In this document: positions 8,405 to 18,070 of the stretch, in pieces
Numbering within the stretch: the stretch's first letter is position 1
Layout: each line of letters begins with the position of its first letter
NCBI GenBank assembly: GCA_035489015.1
Contig: DATHKR010000235.1
Span: 51,915-115,914, forward strand
DNA length: 64,000 bases
Reading direction: 5' to 3'
Origin: DATFRY01 sp035489015
Lineage (GTDB): Bacteria; Myxococcota_A; Polyangia; Haliangiales; Haliangiaceae
The notes under the pieces: generated by a model
Told to the model about the DNA's origin: nothing
Database searches by the model: none
What the model saw: the letters and a program-made list of their open reading frames with translations, nothing else
Position numbers and translations under genes: made by a program

Positions 8405-10938
8405 TTGATCGACTTGCGCAGCTCCTGCCCGGGCGTGATCCGCACGCGCATCTTCTTGTCCGGCTGCCCGCCCGACGACACCAGCCGCAGCCGGTGCGGT
8501 CCAGACCCGAGCCCGAGGCGGACCAGCGGGGTGAGGCCGCGCTTCTTGCCGTCGACGAACACGGTCGCGTACGGCTCCGCGTTGATGGTGAGGAATCCGT
8601 CCTGGGCGGCCCCGGCCGCGCTCGCCGCGCTCGCCTCGTCGCGCTGGCGATCGCGCGGCCTGGCGCCGTCCCGCTCGCCGGCGCCGGCCTTCTCGGCCCG
8701 GCGCTCGCGTCGCTCGCGCAGCCGTTCGCGCCGCTCGCGCGCGGTCTCGCGCTCCTCGGTCCGGCTCGCGCCGTCGTCGCCGCCCTTGCCAGCCGCCGCG
8801 GTCGCCGCGGCGTCCCGGCCAGCGCCGGCCGCCTGGCCCTTCGCCGCCTGGTCGCTCGCCGCCTGGCCGCTCGCCGCCTGGCCACGCGCCGCCGCACCGC
8901 TCGCCGCCGTGCCGCTCGCCGTCTGGCCGCGCGCCACCTCGCCGCGCGCCGCCGCGCTGCTCGCCGCCTGGCCCTTCGCCGCTGAATCGCTGCCGCCGCC
9001 CGGCGCGCCCGCGCCGCCCGCCGCGCTAGCAGCCGACCCCGGACCCGCCGGCGCCGCGATCTCGCCAGCGCCGACCGACGCAGCCACCGCCGGCGCCGCG
9101 GCCGTCGCGGCCGGCTTTCTCTTTGCCGCGCCGCGCCCGTTCAGCATCAGCACCAGCGTGGCGCCGGTCGCCGCCGACGCCGCCAGCGCGATCACCGCGA
9201 CCCAGCGCCGGCGCGGCCGGACCAGCGCGATCCCCTCGTCGATCACCATCGCGACCGGCGGGGCGACGGGCGGGCCGTCCGCGCGGCGCGCCTCGGCCAC
9301 CACATAAGAAGGCGGAGCCGGCGGCGGGGGGAGCAGCGACGGCCGCGGCAGCGCCACCGGCCGCGCGACCCCCTGCTGGCGGACCGCGGCCAGGACCGGC
9401 GGCGCCACCGGCCGGGTCTCCGGTTCGAGGTCCAGGTCCGCATCGCCGTCGGTGTCCGAGTCGACGATCGGCCCCTCGAAGACCGCGAGATCGTCGTCGC
9501 CTAGCTCGCCGAGCGGCTCGGCCGGGACCGGGATCTCCTGGGACTGCTGCTTGACCATGCGCGAGACCAGATCGGCATAGGCCGGCTCCGCCACCCGGGT
9601 GTCGTTGCCGCCGCCGTCCCAGTCGTCGATGACTCCCGGCGCGGAGCCCGTGGCCGGCTTGCGTCGAGCGGCGGCGCCGCCCTTGCCGGCGCCGCCCTTG
9701 CCGACCGGCCGACCGCGGCCGTCCTCGCCGTCGGCGATGATCGGGTCGATCTTCTGGAGGGTCGGCACCGACTCGTCCATCGAGTCGCTCGCCACCACCG
9801 CCTCGTCCATCGATCCGTCGTCGCCCCACTCCGCGCCCGCCGACGGCGACGGCCGCCCACCGGTAGCCCGCTCGTCGGAGATGCTCGCGTCGGTGGCGCG
9901 AGGATCCGCACCCGGCGACGCCGCGCCCAGGCGATCGGCCTCCTGCCGCCGGTGGGCCGCGAACACCCGCTCGCGCTGCGCGCCCAGCTCGGCGGCGAAC
10001 GCGACCTCCATCTCGGCCGCGATCGCCAGCGTGGTCAGCGGTGCGCCGAGCGGACGGATCGACTGCTCCACCGCCGCGGCCAGCTCGCGCGCGGTCTGGA
10101 ACCGCTCGGAGGCCGGCCGGGCCAGCGCCCGCATGATTGCCTCGTCCAGATCGGGCGGCAGATCGGGGCGGAACTTGGTGGGCCGCGGGATCGGCTCCTC
10201 GACGATGGCGCGCCAGGTCAAGAGGTCGCTCGAGCGCTTGAACAGCCGCCGCCCGACCACCGCCTCCCACAGGATGGTGCCGAGCGCGAAGATGTCGGTG
10301 GTGCTGTCGACCGTGTCGCCCTGCAGCTGCTCGGGCGCCATGTACGAGTACGTGCCCTTCACCGAGCCGGTCTGCACCTGACCGATCGCGCCGCGCACCT
10401 TGACGATGCCGAAGTCGAGCACCTTGGCGACTCCGGCCGAGGTCACGAACACGTTGCGAGGGTTGATGTCGCGGTGCACCACGTGGGCGCTCTCGCCGTC
10501 CGGATCGCGCAGCGAGTGAGCGTGGTGGAGCCCCTCGGCGGTCTGCGTCACCAGCGACGCGACCAGGCGCAGATCGGCCATCTGCGGGGCCCGCTTGCGC
10601 GCGACCATCACGTCGGCGAGCGGCAGCCCCTCGAGGTACTCGAGCGCCATGTAGTAGCGCCCGTCGACCTGGCCCAGCTCGTACACCGAACACACGTTCG
10701 GGTGGCTGATGCGCGCCGCGGTTCGCGCCTCGGCCACGAACATGTCGACGATCTCGGGCTTGTCGGTCAGGTGCGACTGAATGCGCTTGATGACCACCAG
10801 CTTCTCGAACCCACCCGCCGAGCGCAGCTGGGCCAGGAACAGCTCGCCCATGCCCCCGCCGCCGATGCGGGCGAGCAGCGTGTACTTGCCGAACTGGATC
10901 GGTCGCTCGCGCCGCGGAGATTGAGCACTGGAGGCCAT
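8398..10938 (-). CDS. Ser/Thr kinase with transmembrane segment and C-terminal PEGA domain
   Basis: 846 residues. Kinase domain at about 18-290: glycine loop GGGGMG, Lys51, Glu70, catalytic loop HRDINPRN (155-162), DFG (175-177), APE and DIFALG motifs. The catalytic-loop Lys is replaced by Asn. Then comes a long Pro/Asp-rich linker, a single membrane segment near residue 600 (VIALAASAATGATLVLML), a periplasmic Ala/Ser/Gln/Gly repeat region, an Arg/Glu-rich stretch and a PEGA domain (about 780-846; GFLTINAEPYATVFVDG). PEGA domains are beta-sandwich modules of envelope proteins, so this is a transmembrane sensor kinase. I chose ATG 10938 rather than the longer frame; a TATACT box lies 16 bases upstream. 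Confidence 0.85.
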   Translation of the reverse strand: MASSAQSPRRERPIQFGKYTLLARIGGGGMGELFLAQLRSAGGFEKLVVIKRIQSHLTDKPEIVDMFVAEARTAARISHPNVCSVYELGQVDGRYYMALEYLEGLPLADVMVARKRAPQMADLRLVASLVTQTAEGLHHAHSLRDPDGESAHVVHRDINPRNVFVTSAGVAKVLDFGIVKVRGAIGQVQTGSVKGTYSYMAPEQLQGDTVDSTTDIFALGTILWEAVVGRRLFKRSSDLLTWRAIVEEPIPRPTKFRPDLPPDLDEAIMRALARPASERFQTARELAAAVEQSIRPLGAPLTTLAIAAEMEVAFAAELGAQRERVFAAHRRQEADRLGAASPGADPRATDASISDERATGGRPSPSAGAEWGDDGSMDEAVVASDSMDESVPTLQKIDPIIADGEDGRGRPVGKGGAGKGGAAARRKPATGSAPGVIDDWDGGGNDTRVAEPAYADLVSRMVKQQSQEIPVPAEPLGELGDDDLAVFEGPIVDSDTDGDADLDLEPETRPVAPPVLAAVRQQGVARPVALPRPSLLPPPPAPPSYVVAEARRADGPPVAPPVAMVIDEGIALVRPRRRWVAVIALAASAATGATLVLMLNGRGAAKRKPAATAAAPAVAASVGAGEIAAPAGPGSAASAAGGAGAPGGGSDSAAKGQAASSAAARGEVARGQTASGTAASGAAARGQAASGQAASDQAAKGQAAGAGRDAAATAAAGKGGDDGASRTEERETARERRERLRERRERRAEKAGAGERDGARPRDRQRDEASAASAAGAAQDGFLTINAEPYATVFVDGKKRGLTPLVRLGLGSGPHRLRLVSSGGQPDKKMRVRITPGQELRKSIKW
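8830..8985. repeat. Degenerate 15-bp tandem repeats inside the kinase linker
   Basis: Repeated units close to gcctggccgctcgcc on the plus strand. They code for five-residue repeats of the type AASGQ, AARGQ, AAKGQ and AASDQ in the periplasmic linker between the membrane segment and the PEGA domain of the minus-strand kinase. Coordinates are approximate because units degenerate at both ends. Such a tract could expand or contract by slippage without breaking the frame. Confidence 0.6.
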
Positions 10939-10953
10939 ACGAAAGAACGCGCT

Positions 10954-10959
10954 AGTATA
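10954..10959 (-). promoter_or_regulatory. Candidate -10 element TATACT for the PEGA kinase
   Basis: TATACT on the minus strand in a very G+C-rich context, with its edge 16 bases upstream of the chosen kinase start, which would give a leader of about ten bases. No convincing -35 hexamer lies at 16-18 bases, and no ribosome binding site is seen. This is a guess from composition and spacing. Confidence 0.3.
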
Positions 10960-11106
10960 CCCGACCCGTTCGGAGCGCAGCCGGGGCAAACGGGGCCGCT
11001 TCCTCGTCCGCGCTCCATTGGCAGTCATGCAGAACACTCACATCCGGTGTTCCTGCTGCGGGCCGATCGTCACCAACGGTGTGCTCGCGCGCTACACTGG
11101 CCGACC

Positions 11107-11595
11107 ATGGCCGGTTACTCGGGCACGCCGCTCGCGCAGAAGCTCGGCATCAAGTCGGGACACCGTCTCGCGCTGGTGTCGGCGCCGGCCGGGTTCGAAC
11201 GTCAGCTCGAGGGCTTGCCCGACGCGGTCACCATCGCTCGCCAGGCGCGGGGCACCGCCGACGTCATCGTGCTGTTCAGCGAGCGCGCGGCGGATCTCGC
11301 GCCGCGGTTCGCGTCGGCCTCCCGGCACCTGGATCCGGCCGGTGGCCTGTGGGTGGCGTGGCCGAAGAAGGCATCCGGCCGCGCGACCGATCTCACCGAG
11401 AGCACGGTCCGCGAGATCGGCCTCGCCACCGGTCTGGTCGACAACAAGGTGTGCGCCGTGGACGAGGTCTGGTCCGGTCTTCGCTTCGTGGTGCGCCTGG
11501 TCGACCGACCCGGGCCGGGTGGCCCCACCGCGACGAAGACCCGGACCCGCACCAAGCCCCGGACCATGATCGAGAACAAGCGCAGGAGGGACTGA
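11107..11595 (+). CDS. DUF3052-like protein
   Basis: 162 residues. The N-terminus (MAGYSGTPLAQKLGIKSGHR) and the pattern 'PLxxKLGIKxG' followed by a short alpha/beta domain with 'GLWVAWPKKASG' and 'IGLATGLVDNKVCAVDEVWSGLRFVVR' match the small DUF3052 proteins widespread in actinobacteria and other bacteria. The biochemical role is not established. The tail is basic (TKTRTRTKPRT). Its TGA overlaps the ATG of the next gene by one base, so the two are probably coupled. ATG start chosen at the first residue of the conserved block. Confidence 0.75.
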   Translation: MAGYSGTPLAQKLGIKSGHRLALVSAPAGFERQLEGLPDAVTIARQARGTADVIVLFSERAADLAPRFASASRHLDPAGGLWVAWPKKASGRATDLTESTVREIGLATGLVDNKVCAVDEVWSGLRFVVRLVDRPGPGGPTATKTRTRTKPRTMIENKRRRD

Positions 11596-11906
11596 TGCAT
11601 TTCAACATGGTGACCTTGATGATCCTCGGCGCCCTGGCCGCGTCGCTGCTGCTGCTGTTCCGCTCGGGCGAGCGCATTCCGGCCATCATCGCGGTGGTGG
11701 CGGCGGGGGTGGAGACGCTGATCGCGCTACACCTGGTCTCGTTCCACGGGCCGCCCTACCTCGGCACCGTCCTGGCCGCGGCGCTGACCATCGCCGGGGC
11801 GTGGGCCTGGTCGCGAGTGGGCTCGAAGCCGGCGGTGACCGCGGCCACCCTGGTCGCCTTCATCGGGCTGGTCCAGCTCCTCGTCGCCCTGCGCCTGCTG
11901 GCCTGA
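11595..11906 (+). CDS. Small membrane protein, four predicted helices
   Basis: 103 hydrophobic residues with about four membrane spans (MVTLMILGALAASLLLLF, IPAIIAVVAAGVETLIALHL, TVLAAALTIAGAWAW, AATLVAFIGLVQLLVALRLL). AGGAGG lies ten bases ahead of the ATG, and the ATG overlaps the stop of the DUF3052-like gene (TGATG). No catalytic residues stand out and I do not recognise the family. The coupling suggests a joint role with the upstream product at the inner membrane. Confidence 0.65.
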   Translation: MHFNMVTLMILGALAASLLLLFRSGERIPAIIAVVAAGVETLIALHLVSFHGPPYLGTVLAAALTIAGAWAWSRVGSKPAVTAATLVAFIGLVQLLVALRLLA

Positions 11907-11952
11907 GCGACCTCAGCCCGAAGCGCGTCGACCTCGGTGCGATCGTCGTCGG

Positions 11953-12492
11953 CTATTCCTCCCACACGTTGCCGCCGCCGTCGATGTAGCGCGACGACTC
12001 GTCGCGCTGCAGATTTCCGCGGAAGCGGCTGCCGCGCGCGCCCAGCCGGGCTGCGCCGTGCAGCTCGACCGCGTTCTCCGCCCCCTCGATGACGCTGCCG
12101 ATCACCTGGACCCGGCCGGCGCCGAACACCTCGATCCCGTTCGCGCCGGCCGCGATGTGGCTGCCGCGGATCACGACCAGGCACGGGCCGTCGATAGTCA
12201 CGCCGTTGCCGTCGGTCTGGATCAGCACGCTGTCCAGCACGTGCTCGTCATCGCCGCGGCACTCGAACGGATCGGCCGGGGTCAGCCCGTCGAGGTGGCC
12301 GCCGACCGGGACCGGCCCCGAGTCGTCGCGCTCCTCGGGCGGCGTCACCGGAGGAGCCGAGGCTGCCGCGCATCCGGCCAGCGCGACGCAGGCGATCCAG
12401 AAGCACCGCGCCGCCCGGCGCCTCGCGGCCCGGCTCTCTCTTCCCTCCCGATCCACCCGCGCTCCGGCCGCTACCACCCTCGCACTCGGCAT
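11953..12492 (-). CDS. Lipoprotein with beta-helix-like repeats
   Basis: 179 residues. A basic N-terminus (with an RRRAARR patch) precedes a hydrophobic segment and lipobox VALAGC (Cys41). The mature part carries short Val/Gly repeats (VLIQTDGNGVTIDGPCLVV, IRGSHIAAGANGIEVFG, VQVIGSVIEGAENAVEL) with the spacing of a right-handed beta-helix rung. Two Cys (in FECRGD and GPCLVV) could form a disulphide. The signal peptide is unusually far in, so the true start may be a downstream GTG (VDREGRES). GGGGAGG precedes the ATG. Surface or periplasmic protein of unknown function, possibly co-transcribed with the upstream kinase on the same strand. Confidence 0.6.
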   Translation of the reverse strand: MPSARVVAAGARVDREGRESRAARRRAARCFWIACVALAGCAAASAPPVTPPEERDDSGPVPVGGHLDGLTPADPFECRGDDEHVLDSVLIQTDGNGVTIDGPCLVVIRGSHIAAGANGIEVFGAGRVQVIGSVIEGAENAVELHGAARLGARGSRFRGNLQRDESSRYIDGGGNVWEE

Positions 12493-12496
12493 CGTC

Positions 12497-12538
12497 CTCC
12501 CCTCAGTCGGCTCCCCTCAGTCGGCTCCCCTCGGTCGG
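12497..12538. repeat. Three tandem copies of a 14-bp unit
   Basis: ctcccctcagtcgg occurs at 12497-12510 and 12511-12524, and with one change (ctcccctcggtcgg) at 12525-12538. On the minus strand each unit contains a GGGGAG, and the last one forms the ribosome binding site of the lipoprotein gene that starts at 12492. The array fills most of the gap between that gene and the kinase gene upstream. Confidence 0.8.
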
Positions 12539-12552
12539 TCACCTCGGCTGGT

Positions 12553-13812
12553 TCAGGAGTCCTCCATCCCGGCGAAGCGTCGCAGGAAGAGTGGGATCTT
12601 GTGCAGGAGCCCCTTCTTGGCGGCAGGGTCGGCGCTCGCGGTCTCGCGCGCGGTGCGCGCTCGCTCCGCCCGGGCCGGGGTGTCCTCGCTGCCGGTCTCC
12701 GGCCGCGGGCGCTTGATCCGATCGAGCGTGATCGGCGAGCCCTGCTCGAGGTCGGCCAGCGGGGTGGCCGACGACGACGGCTCGAGGGTGCGCTGCAGCC
12801 GCGACATCCCCTCGCGCGCCTCGCGCGCGCTCTCGCCGAGCAGATCCTGCAGGTCGCGCGGCGCGCGGTGGCTGCGCAGCACATCGACCAGGTGGTTGGC
12901 CATCTCGCGGGCCGACTCGAACCGCTTGCTCTCGTCGACCGCGAGCGCGCGGTGGATGACCGCGGCCAGCTCGCGCGGCACGTCGCGGCGGAGCGGGCGC
13001 AGCGGCGCCACGTGCCCGTCGCGCAGCTTCTTGTAGATCTCGTAGTCGTTCTGCCCGTCGAACAGCTTGTGCCCGACCAGCGCCTCCCACAGGACGCTGC
13101 CGGCCGCGAACTGATCCGACAGCGGGCTGGGCCGCTGGCCGCCGACGATCTCCGGGCTGAGGTACGACATCTTGCCCTTCACGATCCCCGGATCGGTCAG
13201 CTCCTTGCCGCGGTCGACCGCGAGCGAGAGGCCGAAGTCGATCAACTTCACCATGCCGTCGCCGGTGACCAGGATGTTGTGGGGCGAGACGTCGCGGTGC
13301 ACCACCGGCACGATCTTCCCGTCCGGATCGCGCCGCTCGTGCGCCGCGGCCAGCGCGCGCATCACCCCGATGCCGATCGCGGTGACGAGGTCCCAGCGGG
13401 TGCGCGAGTCGTCGGCGAAGTAGTAGTGGATGTACGAGCCGAGGTCGATGCCGTCGATCCACTCCTGGACCAGGTAGTACTGGCCGTCCTCGTTGACGAA
13501 GTCGTAGACCGCCGCGATGTTCGGGCTGGCCACGGTGGCCAGCACGCGCGCCTCCTCGGCGAACATGTCGACGTAGATCTGGCTGTCGGCCAGGTGGTCG
13601 TGCATCTGCTTGAGCGCGACCGTGCGCGAGAAGCCGACGTCACCGTGCTGGGTGCCGCGCCATACCACCGCCATGCCGCCGCGCCCCGCGATCTCGTGCA
13701 GCTCGTAGCGCCCTCCGATGCGCCGGCCCGACCCATGGCGCTTCTCGCGCGAGGTCTTCTCCGGCGACGGGGACTGCGGGTCGGACGGCGGCTGGCGTGA
13801 CGGGCGCGGCAA
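12553..13812 (-). CDS. Ser/Thr protein kinase
   Basis: 419 residues, soluble. Kinase domain at about 35-310: GRGGMAVVWRG glycine loop, Lys68 in VALKQM, catalytic loop HRDVSPHN with Ser in the place of the usual Lys, DFG in KLIDFGLSL, and a SPE motif in YLSPEIVGG. The N-terminal 30 residues are Pro/Ser/Arg-rich. A C-terminal stretch of about 100 residues is charged and low in complexity, without a membrane segment. Same-strand lipoprotein gene follows after 60 bases. The substrate is unknown; this is one of the HRDVSPHN subclass common in Myxococcota. Confidence 0.88.
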   Translation of the reverse strand: MPRPSRQPPSDPQSPSPEKTSREKRHGSGRRIGGRYELHEIAGRGGMAVVWRGTQHGDVGFSRTVALKQMHDHLADSQIYVDMFAEEARVLATVASPNIAAVYDFVNEDGQYYLVQEWIDGIDLGSYIHYYFADDSRTRWDLVTAIGIGVMRALAAAHERRDPDGKIVPVVHRDVSPHNILVTGDGMVKLIDFGLSLAVDRGKELTDPGIVKGKMSYLSPEIVGGQRPSPLSDQFAAGSVLWEALVGHKLFDGQNDYEIYKKLRDGHVAPLRPLRRDVPRELAAVIHRALAVDESKRFESAREMANHLVDVLRSHRAPRDLQDLLGESAREAREGMSRLQRTLEPSSSATPLADLEQGSPITLDRIKRPRPETGSEDTPARAERARTARETASADPAAKKGLLHKIPLFLRRFAGMEDS

Positions 13813-13911
13813 GGGAAATCGGGTGGATCAGGCTCTCTCATCATAACCCACGCTTCACGGTAAGTCCGCCGCCTGGCGCGTTCTCGCGACCGGCGTTATG
13901 ATCTCGCGTCC

Positions 13912-15384
13912 ATGCGGTCCGGGTACTTCACCGCGCTCGTGGCCGGCGCGCTGACGGCCCTCGGTCTGGCCGTCCTCCCGGCCCGCGCCGAGGCCAGGCC
14001 TTACCCGGTGCGCATCGACTCGCAGCCGAGCGGCGCCACCGTCTACCTGGACAGCAAGGAGGGCGAGCCGCTGGGCCAGACCCCCTACAACGGGCGGCTC
14101 TCGGCCGGTCCACACACATTGATCGTGGAGCTGGACGGCTACGTGTCCCAGGTCCAGGACATCAACATCCGGAGGGGCAGGCACGTCCAGCGCATCGACG
14201 TGAGGCTGAGCAAGATCGACCTGGCCAGCATCGAGGTGGTGCTGGGACGGGCCGGCGGCCGCAAGGTCGAGGCCGACGGCGCCCGCATCCTGGTCGACGG
14301 CCGGGACGTCGGCGCGGTCCCCGACACCATCCAGGTCCCCGCCGGACCCCACCAGGTCGAGGTGGTGCTCGAGGGCTACAAGACCTTCGAGACCTGGGTG
14401 GAGACGGCCGAGGGAGAGAAGCTCAAGGTGACCGCCGACCTGGTCCCGCTGGGCGGCAAACCGGTCCGGGTCGCCCAGGCCGGCGCCGGCGCCACCGCCG
14501 ACGACGTGCCAGGGGAGGGCGAGGGCACCACCCCGGGATCGCGCGCGCCCCGGCGGGTCGCCGCGGCCGAGGACAACCCGCTCGCCGGCAAGAGCGCGAC
14601 CACCGAGCCGGAGGGGACCGCCTTTCGCGAGAAGCCGGACGCCGCCCCCGCCCGCGTGATCCCGTTCGTGACGCTCGGCGCCGGGCTCGAGCTCGGCGGC
14701 CGCCGCTTCCGGCCCAACTCGGAGGACGTCCAGGGGCTGCGCAAGTACGACGCCGGCGGCGTGCTCATGGTGCGGCTGTCGGCCGAGGTGAACCCGCTCG
14801 CCGCCATGCAGAGCCGGCTCGCCTCCGGCTGGGGGCTCTACGCCGCCTACGCGCGCGCGACCCCGCTCGACTCCACCGCCGAGCTCATGGACGGCACCGA
14901 GGTGGAGGTGCCGACCGTGTGGAGCGAGCTCGATCTCGGCGCGCGCTATCGCTATCGCTTCCGGCCGGACAGCTACCTCGGGATCGAGGGCGGCTACGGC
15001 ACTCACACCTTCACCTTCGACTTCTCCGCCGACACCGAGGAGCTGGCGGAGGAGGTGCCCGACGTGTCCTACAAGTTCGTCCGGATCGGGCTGGAGGGGC
15101 GGCTCGGGCTGGGGCGGATCTCGCTGCTCGGCACCGGCGGCACTCGCCTGGTCAGCTCGATCGGCGACCTGGGCGACAGGTTCGCCAAGACCGACATCCT
15201 GGCCCTGTCGGGCAGCCTCGGGATGGCGGTGACGGTGACCAGCTCGATCGAGGCGCGCCTGGTCGCGCACTACGACCACTACGCCCACGACTACACCCCG
15301 GGCGATGGCGCCCCGTCCGGGACGGCGACCAGCGGTCTCGATCAGTTCTTCGGCGCGCTTCTGTCGGCGCTGTTCGTCTACTGA
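13912..15384 (+). CDS. Exported protein with two PEGA domains and an outer-membrane-type barrel
   Basis: 490 residues. Signal peptide 1-27 (cleaved near ARAEA). First PEGA module at about 33-95 (VRIDSQPSGATVYLDS; LSAGPHTLIVELDGY) and a second at about 100-180 (GARILVDGRDVGAVPDTI; VPAGPHQVEVVLEGYKTF). After an acidic/Pro-rich linker, residues 225-490 show alternating amphipathic strands (ELDLGARYRYRFRPDSYLG, IEARLVAHYDHYAHDY), ending in LLSALFVY with a terminal aromatic, as expected for an outer-membrane barrel. It likely links the outer membrane to other envelope parts. The gene is divergent from the kinase, and its stop overlaps the convergent downstream gene by 7 bases. Confidence 0.75.
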   Translation: MRSGYFTALVAGALTALGLAVLPARAEARPYPVRIDSQPSGATVYLDSKEGEPLGQTPYNGRLSAGPHTLIVELDGYVSQVQDINIRRGRHVQRIDVRLSKIDLASIEVVLGRAGGRKVEADGARILVDGRDVGAVPDTIQVPAGPHQVEVVLEGYKTFETWVETAEGEKLKVTADLVPLGGKPVRVAQAGAGATADDVPGEGEGTTPGSRAPRRVAAAEDNPLAGKSATTEPEGTAFREKPDAAPARVIPFVTLGAGLELGGRRFRPNSEDVQGLRKYDAGGVLMVRLSAEVNPLAAMQSRLASGWGLYAAYARATPLDSTAELMDGTEVEVPTVWSELDLGARYRYRFRPDSYLGIEGGYGTHTFTFDFSADTEELAEEVPDVSYKFVRIGLEGRLGLGRISLLGTGGTRLVSSIGDLGDRFAKTDILALSGSLGMAVTVTSSIEARLVAHYDHYAHDYTPGDGAPSGTATSGLDQFFGALLSALFVY

Positions 15385-16403
15385 TCGCTGCCGTCGTACG
15401 CGGTCGCGGGCGCGCGCCTCTTGCGGTCGAACCGGCGCACCACGTAGGCCACCGATGCGCGGTAGTCGTCGAGGCTGGCGGTCACCGGCGAGACGTAGGC
15501 GCGGGCGAATTCGCGCACCCGCACGGCGTGGTCGCGTAGATCGAAGCCGGCCGGCAGCCGGTAGGAGCGGAACCGCACCCGGCGGCCGCGCCAGGTCGAC
15601 TCCACGGACGGGGCCGGCACCTCGCGCAGCGCGGTCATGCGCACCGCCCAGCCGGTCGGGCGCGCGAGCGGCGCGCCGCTGGCCTCGCGCGCGGCGCCCA
15701 TGTGATGAGTGAAGACCGCCTGCTCGCGGTCGAAGTGGCGGGCGGTCAGCTGGCCGAGCGCGGCGAACCGGCGGGCCGGGTCCGGCTCGGCCAGCCCGTC
15801 CATCAGCCCGCGCACCACCCCGCGCGACTCCTCGTCCATGATCGGCGGCAGCGGCCCGTCGGCCAGCGCGCGGCCGAGCGGATCGCCGGCCCGCTCGAGC
15901 TCCGCCGCGCGCAGCGCGTACAGAACGGTCGGCACCGAGTCGGCGAAGATGCCGCGGTTGGTGCGGCGGAGGACCTCGTCGGCGCCCTCGGCCGCCGCCG
16001 CGAGCGCGCGATAGCGCAGGCGCCCGGCCGCCGCGCCGACCAGCCCGAAGATCCGCGATCGCGCCATGCCGTCCATCACCTGCGAGATGCCGAGCACCGC
16101 CACCACCGGCCACGGATACGCGAAGCGCATGCGGAAGCCGAGCGCGAGGTAGCCGGCAACGCGGGTGTGCACGGTGCGGTTGTAGCGGCGCAGCCAGGCG
16201 TGGGCCTGATCGGCCAGCGAGCGCTGCTCATCCTCGAAGCGGCCGCGCAGATCGGCCGGGAGCGCGTCGAGCTCGCGCGCGTAGTGCTCCGCCGCGGCGG
16301 CGAGATCGCGGCCGGTCACCAGGGTGAGCTCCTCTCCCATCAGCTGGAAGCTGTCGATCGCGGCGCCCGCGCCGACGCGGCGCAGCGAGCTGAGCAGCGG
16401 CAT
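15378..16403 (-). CDS. Conserved-looking protein of unknown function
   Basis: 341 residues I do not recognise. No signal peptide. The N-terminal part is helical and charged (ARELDALPADLRGRFEDEQR, QAHAWLRRYNRT); a mildly hydrophobic stretch follows (VAGYLALGFRMRFAYPWPVVAVLGI). The C-terminal 100 residues look beta-rich and basic, ending RRFDRKRRAPATAYDGSDQ. Codon use is like its neighbours and the frame is open over its full length, which supports a real gene. ATG 16403 is the only good start and lies in the divergent gap with the tldD-like gene; the 3' end overlaps the convergent PEGA gene. Confidence 0.6.
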   Translation of the reverse strand: MPLLSSLRRVGAGAAIDSFQLMGEELTLVTGRDLAAAAEHYARELDALPADLRGRFEDEQRSLADQAHAWLRRYNRTVHTRVAGYLALGFRMRFAYPWPVVAVLGISQVMDGMARSRIFGLVGAAAGRLRYRALAAAAEGADEVLRRTNRGIFADSVPTVLYALRAAELERAGDPLGRALADGPLPPIMDEESRGVVRGLMDGLAEPDPARRFAALGQLTARHFDREQAVFTHHMGAAREASGAPLARPTGWAVRMTALREVPAPSVESTWRGRRVRFRSYRLPAGFDLRDHAVRVREFARAYVSPVTASLDDYRASVAYVVRRFDRKRRAPATAYDGSDQ

Positions 16404-16475
16404 CGCGACACTATAGTGCGCCGACCGGGGCACAACCGATGGACGCTCGCCGCCGGAGCGCGGTAGCGTGCCGCC

Positions 16476-18062
<1,587 letters not shown>

Positions 18063-18070
18063 GGGCCATC

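Noticed and set aside
13855..16113. Long minus-strand frame across the PEGA gene and the unknown gene
   Set aside because: Runs in antisense to the PEGA gene and in another frame of the unknown gene; composition is that of a shadow.
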